Shown: positions 41,836-51,000 of the stretch, piece after piece
Layout of the letters: each line of letters opens with the position of its first letter
How positions within the stretch are numbered: position 1 is the first letter of the stretch
Assembly: GCA_049115495.1 (NCBI GenBank)
Contig: JAGDZV010000003.1
Coordinates: 62,001 to 126,000 of the forward strand
Length of the DNA: 64,000 bases
Source of the DNA: JACPUW01 sp049115495
Lineage (GTDB): Bacteria > Bacteroidota > Bacteroidia > CAILMK01 > JACPUW01
Reading direction: 5' to 3'
The notes under the pieces: generated by a model
Databases searched by the model: none
The model's input: the letters and a program-made list of their open reading frames with translations, nothing else
Told to the model about the DNA's origin: nothing
Position numbers and translations under genes: made by a program

Positions 41836-43020
41836 TTAGTAATAATTAAAGGGGTTTGGTTTGTGAGGATATACTTTTTTATAAGCTTTCTTCACTTCTT
41901 CAAGCAGTACTTTTCTAAACTCTGGCATGTTTAGCTTTTGACTAGCTGAAACAAAAAGAACTCTGTCAGCTGAAGAATTGAGATAACCTGTTTTTAAATC
42001 TCTTAGTGTTTCTTCAAAGCTTTCTTCACTAAACTCTTCCATTTTCTCTTTTAGTAAATCTACTTTGTTAAAAACTAGAATATTGGTTTTGTCAGTTGCC
42101 TTAATGTCTTTTAGTGTTTTGTTCACCACGTCAATATGTTGTTCAAAAAGCTCTTGAGAAATATCAACCACGTGCAACAAAATATCGGCTTCTCTGGCTT
42201 CATCAAGTGTAGATTTAAATGATTCAACCAAATGGTGAGGTAATTTTCTAATAAACCCTACTGTATCTGATAATAAGAAAGGAACGGTATCAATTACTAC
42301 TTTTCTTACCGTGGTATCTAGCGTTGCAAAGAGTTTGTTCTCAGCCAGTATTTCACTATCGCTTAGTAAATTCATTAATGTAGACTTACCTACGTTAGTA
42401 TAACCAACTAATGCCACTCTAATTTTTTCGCCACGCGATTTTCGCCTTGTTTCATTCTGTTGATCAATTTTAGCCAGCTTTTTCTTTAGCAAGGCAATAT
42501 TGTCTCTTACAATTCTTCTATCGGTTTCAATTTCTCGCTCCCCAGGGCCACGCATACCTATACCACCTTTTTGACGGCTAAGGTGGGTCCATAACCTTGT
42601 AAGTCTTGGTAGGGTATATTCAAGTTGTGCTAATTCTACTTGCTTTTTAGCTTGATCAGTTTTGGCTCTTGATGCGAAAATGTCAAGAATAAGATTTGAA
42701 CGGTCAAGTACTTTTATTTTCTCACCAAAGTACTGACCAAGATTTTTTACTTGACTAGGAGATAATTCATCATCAATTATCACCATATCAATCTCAAAAG
42801 CATCAACATATTCTTGAACTTCTTCAAGCTTGCCTTTGCCAACAAAAGTTTTTGGATTGGGTTGATTAACTTTTTGCGTAAATCGCTTTACTGTTGTTGC
42901 TCCTGCGGTTTGAGCCAAAAATTCAAGTTCGTCTAAATACTCTTTTGAAAGATATTCGGTTTCTTCAGGTCTTATAATACCTACTAATACGGCTTTTTCC
43001 AGGGTGTAGTTGGGTTTAAT
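41836..43020 (-). CDS. hflX: Ribosome-associated GTPase HflX, no standard start codon seen
   Basis: A GTPase that binds and splits stalled ribosomes. Seen are FTQKVNQPNPKTFVGKGKLE, the GGIGMRGPGEREIETDRR signature before the G domain, G1 VGYTNVGKSTLM, G3 DTVGF and G4 NKVD. The first possible standard start is TTG 42918, but the frame upstream is open and reads like HflX (LEKAVLVGIIRPEETEYL, then EYLDELEFLAQTAG). I extend it to ATT 43020, giving 394 residues, close to the usual length. No ATG, GTG or TTG lies further upstream in frame. If ATT is not used, the protein starts at 42918 with 360 residues. Confidence 0.85.
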   Translation of the reverse strand: MKPNYTLEKAVLVGIIRPEETEYLSKEYLDELEFLAQTAGATTVKRFTQKVNQPNPKTFVGKGKLEEVQEYVDAFEIDMVIIDDELSPSQVKNLGQYFGEKIKVLDRSNLILDIFASRAKTDQAKKQVELAQLEYTLPRLTRLWTHLSRQKGGIGMRGPGEREIETDRRIVRDNIALLKKKLAKIDQQNETRRKSRGEKIRVALVGYTNVGKSTLMNLLSDSEILAENKLFATLDTTVRKVVIDTVPFLLSDTVGFIRKLPHHLVESFKSTLDEAREADILLHVVDISQELFEQHIDVVNKTLKDIKATDKTNILVFNKVDLLKEKMEEFSEESFEETLRDLKTGYLNSSADRVLFVSASQKLNMPEFRKVLLEEVKKAYKKVYPHKPNPFNYY

Positions 43021-43066
43021 ATATTTTGCGGTGCAAAGTAAAAGCTTGCCAAGGTACTTTTGTGTG

Positions 43067-44014
43067 GTGAATATTAAAGAAGGTCTAGTTTTTAAATCAA
43101 CAGGCAGTTGGTATCAGGTTTTAAATTCTAATGGAGAATTTATTGATTGTAGGTTAAAAGGTAAAATAAGGCTTAAGGGAATTAAAAGCACAAACCCTGT
43201 TGCCGTAGGAGATGTGGTAACTTACGAGACCCTTAATAATACCATTACCGGAATAAAAGAACGTAAAAACTATTTGATTCGCAGATCTAACAACCTATCT
43301 AAGTATTCGCACATTATTGCCGCTAACCTTGATCTGGCTTGTTTAATAGCGTCTTTCAAAAATCCAAGAACATCTCAAGGCTTTATTGATCGCTTTTTAC
43401 TTACCTGCGAAGCCTACGATGTAGAAGCATTGATTATTATGAACAAGTGCGACGCATATTCTGATGAAGATATTGATGAAGTGGCGCTTTTATTGGCCTT
43501 ATATGAAGATATTGGTTACAAGACTTTAATGATATCAGCCAAAGAAGAAGATCATTGGCCCGAACTGCTTGATGAGTTGAATGGCAAAACAACTTTAATG
43601 AGTGGCCACTCTGGCGTGGGTAAAAGCACTATAATAAACAAGCTGATTCCAGGTTTAGAGTTAAAGACAGGTGATGTAAGTGAGGTGAATTATAAGGGAA
43701 AACATACCACCACCTTTGCCGAAATGTTTATGATGCAGAATGAAACCTTCATTATTGACACGCCAGGTATCAAAGACTTTGGCTTGGTAAATATGGAGAA
43801 ACATGAAGTAAGTCATTATTTTAGAGAAATGGCTCCATTGCTACAAGAATGTAAGTTTAGCAACTGCCTACATGTAAATGAGCCCGGTTGTGCCGTTATA
43901 AATGCGGTTGAAAATGGTGAGATTGATGGTTTCCGATATCAGAACTACCTCAATATTATTCATGGCGACGAAGAGATTAATAATCCAGATTATTTGTGGC
44001 GGAAAACCTTATAG
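43067..44014 (+). CDS. rsgA: Ribosome small-subunit GTPase RsgA
   Basis: A 315-residue circularly permuted GTPase that acts in late 30S maturation. The order is an OB fold (GLVFKSTGSWYQV), G4 NKCD, G1 GHSGVGKSTIINKL, G3 DTPGIKDFG, then the zinc finger CKFSNCLHVNEPGCAV. I start it at GTG 43067, which gives the family opening (VNIKEGLVFKSTGSWY); the frame extends upstream to a TTG, but that part overlaps the hflX promoter side and reads poorly. It is divergent from hflX and 69 bp ahead of dtd. Confidence 0.94.
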   Translation: MNIKEGLVFKSTGSWYQVLNSNGEFIDCRLKGKIRLKGIKSTNPVAVGDVVTYETLNNTITGIKERKNYLIRRSNNLSKYSHIIAANLDLACLIASFKNPRTSQGFIDRFLLTCEAYDVEALIIMNKCDAYSDEDIDEVALLLALYEDIGYKTLMISAKEEDHWPELLDELNGKTTLMSGHSGVGKSTIINKLIPGLELKTGDVSEVNYKGKHTTTFAEMFMMQNETFIIDTPGIKDFGLVNMEKHEVSHYFREMAPLLQECKFSNCLHVNEPGCAVINAVENGEIDGFRYQNYLNIIHGDEEINNPDYLWRKTL

Positions 44015-44083
44015 AAATTATGGATTTTAAATTTTGAATATTTTACCAATAACTACTAACACAATAACCAATAACAAAAGAAA

Positions 44084-44536
44084 TTGCGCTGTGTAATACA
44101 AAGAGTAACTGAAGCTAAGGTAGAAGTTGAAGGCCGGGTTACTGGCCAAATTGAAAAAGGCTTATTGGTTTTAGTGAGTTTTGAATCTGCTGATGATGAA
44201 ACAGATCAAAAGTGGATGATCAATAAGCTCCTAAACATGAGAATATTCGCTGATGAAAATGGAGTAATGAACAGATCGGTGATGGATGTTGATGGAGAGC
44301 TTTTAATTGTAAGCCAGTTTACCTTACATGCAAGTACAAAAAAGGGGCATAGACCAAGCTACATTAAAGCGGATAAGCCAGATTCAGCAAAAAAGAAATA
44401 CCACGATTTTGTAATGGAACTTGCCAAAACAAGTGATAAAGTCATAGAAACTGGTGAGTTTGGAGCTATGATGCAGGTAAGGCTAAATAATGATGGCCCT
44501 GTTACAATTCTAATTGATTCTAAGAATAGGGAATAA
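44084..44536 (+). CDS. dtd: D-aminoacyl-tRNA deacylase
   Basis: A 150-residue proofreading enzyme that removes D-amino acids or glycine mischarged on tRNA. The family ends are present: the start MRCVIQRVTEAKVEVEG, LLIVSQFTLHAS (SQxTL motif) and NNDGPVTILIDS (GPVT motif). The start is TTG at 44084; no ATG lies upstream that would suit, and the protein from TTG matches the family N-terminus exactly. It follows rsgA and ends 2 bp before the convergent lipoprotein gene. Confidence 0.95.
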   Translation: MRCVIQRVTEAKVEVEGRVTGQIEKGLLVLVSFESADDETDQKWMINKLLNMRIFADENGVMNRSVMDVDGELLIVSQFTLHASTKKGHRPSYIKADKPDSAKKKYHDFVMELAKTSDKVIETGEFGAMMQVRLNNDGPVTILIDSKNRE

Positions 44537-44538
44537 TA

Positions 44539-45276
44539 TTAGTCCAATTTAACGACTTGGCCAGTACCACCTTGCGAAACATTTAGCACAGGGTCACCTT
44601 TGTAATAAAGGCTTCCGGCAGAGTTCAAATTAACATTCAACGTTTCAACCTCTGCTACATAAATATCGGCATTTGAGTTGTGAATAATGTCGGCCGTTTT
44701 AATATTGGCATTTAAAATATCAAGGTTATCGCTACCGCTATGAGAAAGCTTTAGAATATCATGTGTTCCTTCAATATTTAAAGGGTTTTCGCTGGTATTG
44801 TAAACACTTAAAACACCAAATTTTCCTGTTATGGTTCCTGATGTTCTGTCATTTGTGAATATCTCAATACCATCTTGCTCAAATTCAGGATCAAAGGCGC
44901 ATAAACTCGAATCGTAAATACTAATTTGTTCAATGCGAGTGCCAAAAACGGTGGTTTTAAACGGAGAGAATTTGAATATGCATAGATCGTAGTCAAGGTA
45001 GAGGGAGTCGCCTTTTTGGTAGGTCTGTAATCTTCTAATCAGGTTTTTTGGTCCTTCAATGCCATAGGCTCCAAAACTTCCCTTGGCCAATGTAACTTCA
45101 GATTTTGCATAAACCATAAACCGTGTTGGGTTGGTATGCCATTCTTCGTTGTATTGATAAACTGTATCACCTTTAGGTAATCTTCCGCTTGGGCATGGGT
45201 TTACCATGTTATCGCCACCGCAAGAAGCAAAACCAATGATTAATGCAAGGTATTGGAGGTTTAACGCATATTTCAT
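44539..45276 (-). CDS. Lipoprotein with a GIN-domain (DUF2807) beta-helix
   Basis: A 245-residue lipoprotein (lipobox FASC at about residue 19). The second half is a run of short repeating strands (NLDILNANIKTADIIHNSNA, DIYVAEVETLNVNLNSAGSL) typical of the DUF2807/GIN beta-helix found in putative adhesin or autotransporter-like Bacteroidetes proteins. Function is unknown. It is convergent with dtd. Confidence 0.78.
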   Translation of the reverse strand: MKYALNLQYLALIIGFASCGGDNMVNPCPSGRLPKGDTVYQYNEEWHTNPTRFMVYAKSEVTLAKGSFGAYGIEGPKNLIRRLQTYQKGDSLYLDYDLCIFKFSPFKTTVFGTRIEQISIYDSSLCAFDPEFEQDGIEIFTNDRTSGTITGKFGVLSVYNTSENPLNIEGTHDILKLSHSGSDNLDILNANIKTADIIHNSNADIYVAEVETLNVNLNSAGSLYYKGDPVLNVSQGGTGQVVKLD

Positions 45277-45374
45277 CTAAGAGCAAAAATAGATTAATTC
45301 AAAACCTAAATGTGTAGAAGAAATTGTGTTGTTGGTTTAATTATTGAATTAATTCGTGATACAATCAATAGAAA

Positions 45375-46883
45375 ATGACCCCAAGCAGCATACTCATAGT
45401 TCTTGCATTATACTTTGGATTATTAATAGTAATTGCCCAAATAACCGGTAAAAAAGGCGATAACGAAACCTTTTTTACAGGGAACAGAAGTTCACCTTGG
45501 TACTTGGTTGCTTTTGGAATGATTGGCGCATCGCTTTCTGGGGTTACGTTTATTTCAATACCTGGCGCGGTGGTTAGCGATGGCTTTAGCTACATGCAAA
45601 TGGTTTTTGGCTATTTGGTAGGTTACGCTGTAATTACAGGCATATTAATTCCGCTTTATTACAAAATGAACCTTACGAGTATTTATGGCTATTTAGAAAC
45701 AAGATTTGGAGTAAAGAGCTATAAAACGGGAGCTGCTTTCTTTCTAATTTCAAGGGTTATTCAAGCCTCGTTTAGGCTCTATTTAGTGGCTTTTGTACTT
45801 GATGCTTTTGTATTTGGCACTTGGGGAGTTCCGTTTTGGGTAACAGTGCTTATTACTATTTTGCTTATTTGGCTCTACTCTTTTAAAGGAGGAATAAAAA
45901 CCATAGTATGGACCGATACATTGCAAACCACTTTTATGCTATTGGCAGCCGGCTTAGCGGTTTGGTTTGTAAGCTCAGAACTAAACTGGAGTTTGGGTGA
46001 AATGGCTACTAGGGTTCATGAATCTGCATTTTCAGAAACATTTGTTTGGGAATGGAGCAAGGGAAATCACTTTGTAAAGCACTTTTTGGCGGGTATGTTT
46101 ATAACGATTGTAATGACTGGGCTAGATCAAGATATGATGCAGAAAAACTTGACTTGCAAAAACGAAAAAGAAGCTAAAAAGAACATACGTTGGATGAGTA
46201 TTGCCCTTGTTCCTGTAAATCTTTTATTCTTATCGTTGGGTGCTTTATTGTATTTGTACGGTACTGAGAAAGGTTTGGTATTAACGGAAGCAATTGGCGA
46301 TTTTCCGATTCAGATAAAAGATGCTTTAAATGGAGAATTTATTGGCATTAGAAAAGACCAGCTGTTTCCGCATTTGGCTATAAATCATTTGGGTCCTGTA
46401 GTTGGTTTAGTATTTACAGTTGGCTTAATTGCCGCAGCATATTCAAGTGCCGATAGTGCGCTTACAGCACTTACCACTTCATTTTGTGTTGACTTTTTAG
46501 GTTTTAAAAAAGGAGAGGAGCGAATAAAAGAACGTTACGCTGTGCACATTGGCTTTTCACTTTTGCTCTTTGTTGTAATCGTTATTTTTAAGTCGCTGCA
46601 CAACGATTCACTTATTAATCAGCTTTTCACCGCTGCGGGATATACTTACGGACCTTTGCTTGGAATGTTTGCACTAGGTCTTTTTACAAAAGTTAATGTA
46701 AAAGATAAAGTAGTACCTTATTTGGCTGTTGCTTCGGCCGTAGGAACTTATCTCATAAATATGGTATTGGTAGAGCAATTTGATTTTAAACTTGGCTTTT
46801 TAGTGCTTTTACTCAATGGATGTATTACTATGTTTTTAATGTACTTAGTTAAAGACTCAAACTCTTTATTAAAGAGCAGTTAA
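45375..46883 (+). CDS. Sodium:solute symporter
   Basis: A 502-residue SSS-family transporter with about 13 membrane helices. The family landmarks are FFTGNRSSPWYLVAFGMIGA, LSGVTFISIPGAV, the FKGGIKTIVWTDTLQTT stretch, TGLDQDMMQKNL and AYSSADSALTALTTSFCVDFL near the sodium site. Substrate (sugar, amino acid, vitamin or other) cannot be read from the sequence. A small membrane-protein gene follows 14 bp later and may be in the same operon. Confidence 0.92.
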   Translation: MTPSSILIVLALYFGLLIVIAQITGKKGDNETFFTGNRSSPWYLVAFGMIGASLSGVTFISIPGAVVSDGFSYMQMVFGYLVGYAVITGILIPLYYKMNLTSIYGYLETRFGVKSYKTGAAFFLISRVIQASFRLYLVAFVLDAFVFGTWGVPFWVTVLITILLIWLYSFKGGIKTIVWTDTLQTTFMLLAAGLAVWFVSSELNWSLGEMATRVHESAFSETFVWEWSKGNHFVKHFLAGMFITIVMTGLDQDMMQKNLTCKNEKEAKKNIRWMSIALVPVNLLFLSLGALLYLYGTEKGLVLTEAIGDFPIQIKDALNGEFIGIRKDQLFPHLAINHLGPVVGLVFTVGLIAAAYSSADSALTALTTSFCVDFLGFKKGEERIKERYAVHIGFSLLLFVVIVIFKSLHNDSLINQLFTAAGYTYGPLLGMFALGLFTKVNVKDKVVPYLAVASAVGTYLINMVLVEQFDFKLGFLVLLLNGCITMFLMYLVKDSNSLLKSS

Positions 46884-46897
46884 GCAAAAAAATATAA

Positions 46898-47215
46898 GTG
46901 AAAAAGACACTATTGATTATATCCGCTATCCTAGGTCTTGGAGCTTTGATTTGTTCAATTTACATTTTCGATAAACTCAACATAATGCACCAAGAAACAC
47001 TTTCGCTTATCGAAAAGGAAAACATTCAACCCACTGCTATTAGCGGTGGATTGAGAATAGGTTTATTAATTGCTGTTTTTCCTTTGTTAGGTATAATCAT
47101 CACAGGGTTTTTTACAAAAAAACAAAAAGGGGCAGGTTGGATTTTACTCTTTAATATTTTGGTGTTTCTGTACTGCATTTTTGGTGGAATTACCATTTTA
47201 AATTCATGGCAATAA
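46898..47215 (+). CDS. Small membrane protein, unknown
   Basis: A 105-residue protein with three predicted membrane helices (about 5-25, 50-70, 80-102), starting at GTG 46898. The two flanking loops are charged (DKLNIMHQETLSLIEKENIQ). I do not recognise it. It follows the sodium symporter at 14 bp. A terminator of the opposite strand lies at its very end, so its own transcript end is not clear. Confidence 0.7.
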   Translation: MKKTLLIISAILGLGALICSIYIFDKLNIMHQETLSLIEKENIQPTAISGGLRIGLLIAVFPLLGIIITGFFTKKQKGAGWILLFNILVFLYCIFGGITILNSWQ

Positions 47216-47248
47216 AAAAAAACGCAGCTCCCAATTAAGAAAGCTGCG
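47212..47248 (-). terminator. Intrinsic terminator of the S9 peptidase gene
   Basis: On the minus strand CGCAGCT / AGCTGCG (7 bp, loop of 12 bases) followed by nine T, 30 bp after the S9 stop and reaching the stop codon of the convergent gene. Confidence 0.8.
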
Positions 47249-47277
47249 CTGGTTAGAAGTCTTATTAATGACTGCTT

Positions 47278-49314
47278 TTATTTCAGGTGGTCATCTAACC
47301 AACGGAAAAACTCTCTATGCCAAAGTATTCCATTTTGTGGCTGCAAAACCCAATGTCCTTCATCAGGGAAATATAAAAATCGTGACTCAATATCAAGTAG
47401 CTGAGCACTATTAAATGCTTGAATTCCTTCTCCTACAGGTACTCTAAAATCTTTCTCACCATGTATTACAAGAATTGGAGAATCCCAGTTTTTAATAAAA
47501 TTGGCCGGATTAAATGCCTGATAAGAACCTTTTACATTGTTATCCCAAGGTGCACCCTTAAGATCATAATTGGCAAAAAACATTTCTTCCGTGCTACCAT
47601 ACCAGCTATCAAGATTGTACAAACCACAATGAGCAATAAAGCACTTAAAACGCTTTTTGTTATGTCCGGCTAACCAGTAAACTGAATATCCACCGTAACT
47701 GGCCCCTACACAACCAAGTCTTTTTTCGTCAACATAGCTGAATTTACTTGCCCATGTTGTTGCTTTTACATAATCTTTCATGGCTTGGCCACCCCAATCT
47801 CCGCTAATTTGGTGATTATATTTTTGGCCAAATGTTGGTACACCATGTCGGTTTGGTGCAATTATTATGTAATCATTAGCGGCCATAAGTTCAAAGTTCC
47901 ATCTAAAACTATAGTATTGGCTAATGGCTGCTTGTGGCCCACCTTGGCAATAAAGCAAAGTTGGGTATGATTTTGTTGAATCAAAATTTGGAGGCAAAAT
48001 CATCCAAGTCAACATTTTTTCTCCTGTTGAAGTTTTAATCCAATGCTTTCTTACTGTTGATTTATCAAGCTTACTAAGAATATCATCATTCCAGTTTAAG
48101 AATCTTTCGTAACTACCATTTTTAAGGTTTATCTCAAATATGGTATTGGGTTCTTGCATGGTGCTTCTTTGTGCAAATGCCGACTTGCCTGCAATAGTGT
48201 ATCCACTAAAATTGCATTCACCTTCGGTTATTTGTTCTACTTTTTTGCTCCCTACGTTGAGTTTAAATAAGTGAAAAGTTGCATTTACACCTGACGTGAA
48301 AAATATCTCTTCTCCATCTTCGCTCCAAGTTAAATGATCTGCGCTTATGTCTTTTCCTTTTAGTAAATCTGTAATTATCGGATCGGCAAGATTTTCTTTA
48401 AGGGTTATGGTATTTTTATCTGATTCATAACCCGGTGTCCACATACTGCTCCAAATAAGTTTTTCTCCATCAGGAGAAAACACGGGAGTTTTGTCATAGC
48501 CAAAGTTATCCATGCTTACGTTTTCGGTCATTTTAGAATCAAAGTCATAAACGTAAATATCACTGTTTGTGCTTTCGGCATATTCTTTACCCGAAAGTTT
48601 CTTGCATGTATAGGCTATTTTTAGACCATTAGGGCTAATTGTATACTCTTCGCTTCCTCCAAAAGGACTAAGCGGTGCATCATATTTTTCACCCTTCATT
48701 ATGTCTTCATATTCCCCCATTGGGTTATTAATATCGTAGTTCTGTACAAAAATGTGGCTGTAGCTGTAGTCGTGCCATTGGTCCCAGTGTCGGTACATTA
48801 AATCATCGTAAACTCTACCTGAAGCTTGCGGAAGATCAGGATATCTGTCAACCGTGTTTTGATCTAATTTTACATTAGCAGAAAATACGATTCGGTTCAT
48901 TGAATTTGAATAATGAAACCCTGTAACACCTCCTTCGTAGTTTGTAACTTGTCTTATTTCTTCCGGGTTTTCAATGTTCATTTCAAAAACTTGAGGTGCC
49001 CCCATTGTGCTGTTAATAAAGCCAATAAACTTTCCATCAGGTCTCCATTCAAGGTTCCAACAGCTTGTAGCAATATCGGCAGTTAACTTTTTTGCTTCAC
49101 CACCTTTGGTGCTCATCAAGTAAATGTCAGTTTTACCTGAGTTCTTTTTCCAATTGTAATCGGTTATGGTAAAAGCAATGTATTTCCCATCAGGGCTTGC
49201 CATTGGTGATCCAACACGGTCAAGTTCCCAAAGTAATTCGGGGGTTAGTCTGTTTTGAGCCTTAATTGCAAAAGCAATCGAAAACAAAGCAAGTAGTAAT
49301 GTTATTCTTTTCAT
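47278..49314 (-). CDS. Secreted S9-family prolyl oligopeptidase-like peptidase
   Basis: A 678-residue exported serine peptidase with a signal peptide (ends IKAQ, about residue 20). An N-terminal beta-propeller with DGKYIAFTITD- and SPDGEKLIW-like repeats (about 25-400) is followed by an alpha/beta hydrolase domain. Catalytic residues are Ser539 (GASYGGY), Asp622 (GEKDFRVP) and His654 (EGHWVL). Such enzymes cut short peptides in the periplasm, often acylaminoacyl or dipeptidyl types. The gene is preceded 4 bp by a small lipoprotein gene. Confidence 0.93.
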   Translation of the reverse strand: MKRITLLLALFSIAFAIKAQNRLTPELLWELDRVGSPMASPDGKYIAFTITDYNWKKNSGKTDIYLMSTKGGEAKKLTADIATSCWNLEWRPDGKFIGFINSTMGAPQVFEMNIENPEEIRQVTNYEGGVTGFHYSNSMNRIVFSANVKLDQNTVDRYPDLPQASGRVYDDLMYRHWDQWHDYSYSHIFVQNYDINNPMGEYEDIMKGEKYDAPLSPFGGSEEYTISPNGLKIAYTCKKLSGKEYAESTNSDIYVYDFDSKMTENVSMDNFGYDKTPVFSPDGEKLIWSSMWTPGYESDKNTITLKENLADPIITDLLKGKDISADHLTWSEDGEEIFFTSGVNATFHLFKLNVGSKKVEQITEGECNFSGYTIAGKSAFAQRSTMQEPNTIFEINLKNGSYERFLNWNDDILSKLDKSTVRKHWIKTSTGEKMLTWMILPPNFDSTKSYPTLLYCQGGPQAAISQYYSFRWNFELMAANDYIIIAPNRHGVPTFGQKYNHQISGDWGGQAMKDYVKATTWASKFSYVDEKRLGCVGASYGGYSVYWLAGHNKKRFKCFIAHCGLYNLDSWYGSTEEMFFANYDLKGAPWDNNVKGSYQAFNPANFIKNWDSPILVIHGEKDFRVPVGEGIQAFNSAQLLDIESRFLYFPDEGHWVLQPQNGILWHREFFRWLDDHLK

Positions 49315-49318
49315 TTTT

Positions 49319-49687
49319 TTATGGTCTTAATTGTGTGATTTTCTCCATTCTCTCGTCTTTGGTAAGCGCTCTTCCTGTACTAAAAACTGAGTTTTTATTT
49401 GTGTTGTTGCCAAGCTTGGCTGAAAACCAATACTGTTTCAATTCCAAGTTTGTAAAGTATACTTCACCAAGGTTATCTGTTTGCAATGTGGCTATTGCGT
49501 TGCTTTGGTTTTGGTAATCAAGCTGCGACTCAAAAAGATCAACATTTGCCATTATCGCATTAGAATTATCAACTTGTGTAACTTTTACTATAAGAGAAGC
49601 GGTACCTTCTTCGGCTGGTTCTTCACCTGTGCAAGCGCAAAAAACAATGCATAAGCTCAGACTAAATAGAAGCAGAATTTTATTCAT
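49319..49687 (-). CDS. Small lipoprotein with an Ig-like fold
   Basis: A 122-residue lipoprotein (lipobox CAC at about residue 19; the C after FCA). The body (SLIVKVTQVDNSNAIMANVD, then TDNLGEVYFTNLELKQYWF) resembles a carboxypeptidase-D-like Ig strand arrangement, as in small Bacteroidetes surface proteins. Function is unknown. It precedes the S9 peptidase gene by 4 bp. Confidence 0.7.
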   Translation of the reverse strand: MNKILLLFSLSLCIVFCACTGEEPAEEGTASLIVKVTQVDNSNAIMANVDLFESQLDYQNQSNAIATLQTDNLGEVYFTNLELKQYWFSAKLGNNTNKNSVFSTGRALTKDERMEKITQLRP

Positions 49688-49794
49688 AAAATTGGATTAA
49701 GGTTTGCGAAAATAAAGGATACGGTGCTTAGAAATAAACCGAATTGTTGCTTGCTGAAATAGTTAATTGCAACTTTGCAAATTGAGATAATGGA

Positions 49795-50184
49795 ATGAAA
49801 CCAAATAATACGATTGAACTTTTTGATATTGCTGAAATATCAAGTAATAAAGGAAATAGCACATTTAGAATTGGTTTAAATCAACAGCGTGAAGGTCTTT
49901 TGGGCTATAGAACCGCCGGAACTACGTTTGGAGGTCATTGGCACGAAGGTAAATCCACATCAAAAAATCCCGAGACAGTTTATTTGTTACAAGGGGTAAT
50001 GGAGTTAAGAACAAAACATATTGACCAAAAAGAAGAAACCATTACGCAATTAAGAGCGCCAATTGGTGTAAAAATATGGCCTGAAATATGGCATCAGCTT
50101 TATGCAATTACAGATGTATGTTTTGTTGAATTGAATAGTCTTGAAGAACATATTGCAGATACAAAATATCCTAATTCAAAATGA
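49795..50184 (+). CDS. Cupin-fold protein
   Basis: A 129-residue protein with a single cupin. The metal-ligand pattern is GGHWHEGKSTSKNPETVYLL (HxH then E), and the second motif is GVKIWPEIWHQLYAITD with another histidine. The substrate is unknown; similar cupins are sugar-isomerase or dioxygenase types, but nothing decides it. The next gene is a methyltransferase 63 bp downstream. Confidence 0.72.
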   Translation: MKPNNTIELFDIAEISSNKGNSTFRIGLNQQREGLLGYRTAGTTFGGHWHEGKSTSKNPETVYLLQGVMELRTKHIDQKEETITQLRAPIGVKIWPEIWHQLYAITDVCFVELNSLEEHIADTKYPNSK

Positions 50185-50247
50185 GTGTGACCTTTTTCTC
50201 ATTAAGAGAAGTTTTACAGCCTTTTATTCGCAAAATCAATTCGTTAA

Positions 50248-50946
50248 ATGAAAGATCCACTAGGTAAAGCCCTTTTTAAATATCATGAAACGGGCGAAGA
50301 GCAGAAGCTGAAGGTGTTTTCTCAGGATGTACATACTGATGTTTATAAGGCATCTTATTTTTTTAGAGATATTGAAGAAATGCCCGAACTAGAAATTGAT
50401 GCATTAAAAATGTGCAAAGGAAGAATTCTTGATGTAGGTGCAGGAGCGGGTTGCCATAGTATTTGGCTCCAAAATAAGGGCTTTGATGTTACGGCAATTG
50501 ACACATCGGCAGGCGCCGTAGATACAATGAAAGCTAGAGGTGTAAAGAATGCAATAAATGAATCTATTTATGATCATAATGAATCATACGACACCATATT
50601 AATGCTCATGAATGGAATTGGACTATCAGGCAAATTAAGGCTTGTAGGTAATCTTTTAAACAAACTAAAAAGTCTTTTGAATACTGGTGGTCAAATACTT
50701 ACCGATTCATCAGATATTTTTCATTTGTACAATAGTTTAGATTCAGATGATCTTTTAAATCTAGAAAAGGATTATTTGGGTGAAGTGAGTTTTCAATTTG
50801 AATATAATGGAGAAAAGAGCGATTGGTTCGATTGGATTTACTTAGATCAAAGAACATTTAAAGAGGTTGCCACCAACTCGGGTTTCTCATTTAAAATAGT
50901 TGCTACAGACAGTAGCAAAGCTTATTTGGCACATTTGCACCTATAA
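50248..50946 (+). CDS. Class I SAM-dependent methyltransferase
   Basis: A 232-residue methyltransferase. The AdoMet site is LDVGAGAGCHSIWL, with the acidic loop AIDTSAGAVDTM and NESYDTILMLMNGIGL. The C-terminal end is variable and does not name a target. It is a free-standing enzyme with no clear pathway neighbours. Confidence 0.85.
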   Translation: MKDPLGKALFKYHETGEEQKLKVFSQDVHTDVYKASYFFRDIEEMPELEIDALKMCKGRILDVGAGAGCHSIWLQNKGFDVTAIDTSAGAVDTMKARGVKNAINESIYDHNESYDTILMLMNGIGLSGKLRLVGNLLNKLKSLLNTGGQILTDSSDIFHLYNSLDSDDLLNLEKDYLGEVSFQFEYNGEKSDWFDWIYLDQRTFKEVATNSGFSFKIVATDSSKAYLAHLHL

Positions 50947-51000
50947 ATTGGAATTATTGTTTAAAGAATAAGGTTAATAGCCAACTTGATTGAGTTATAT

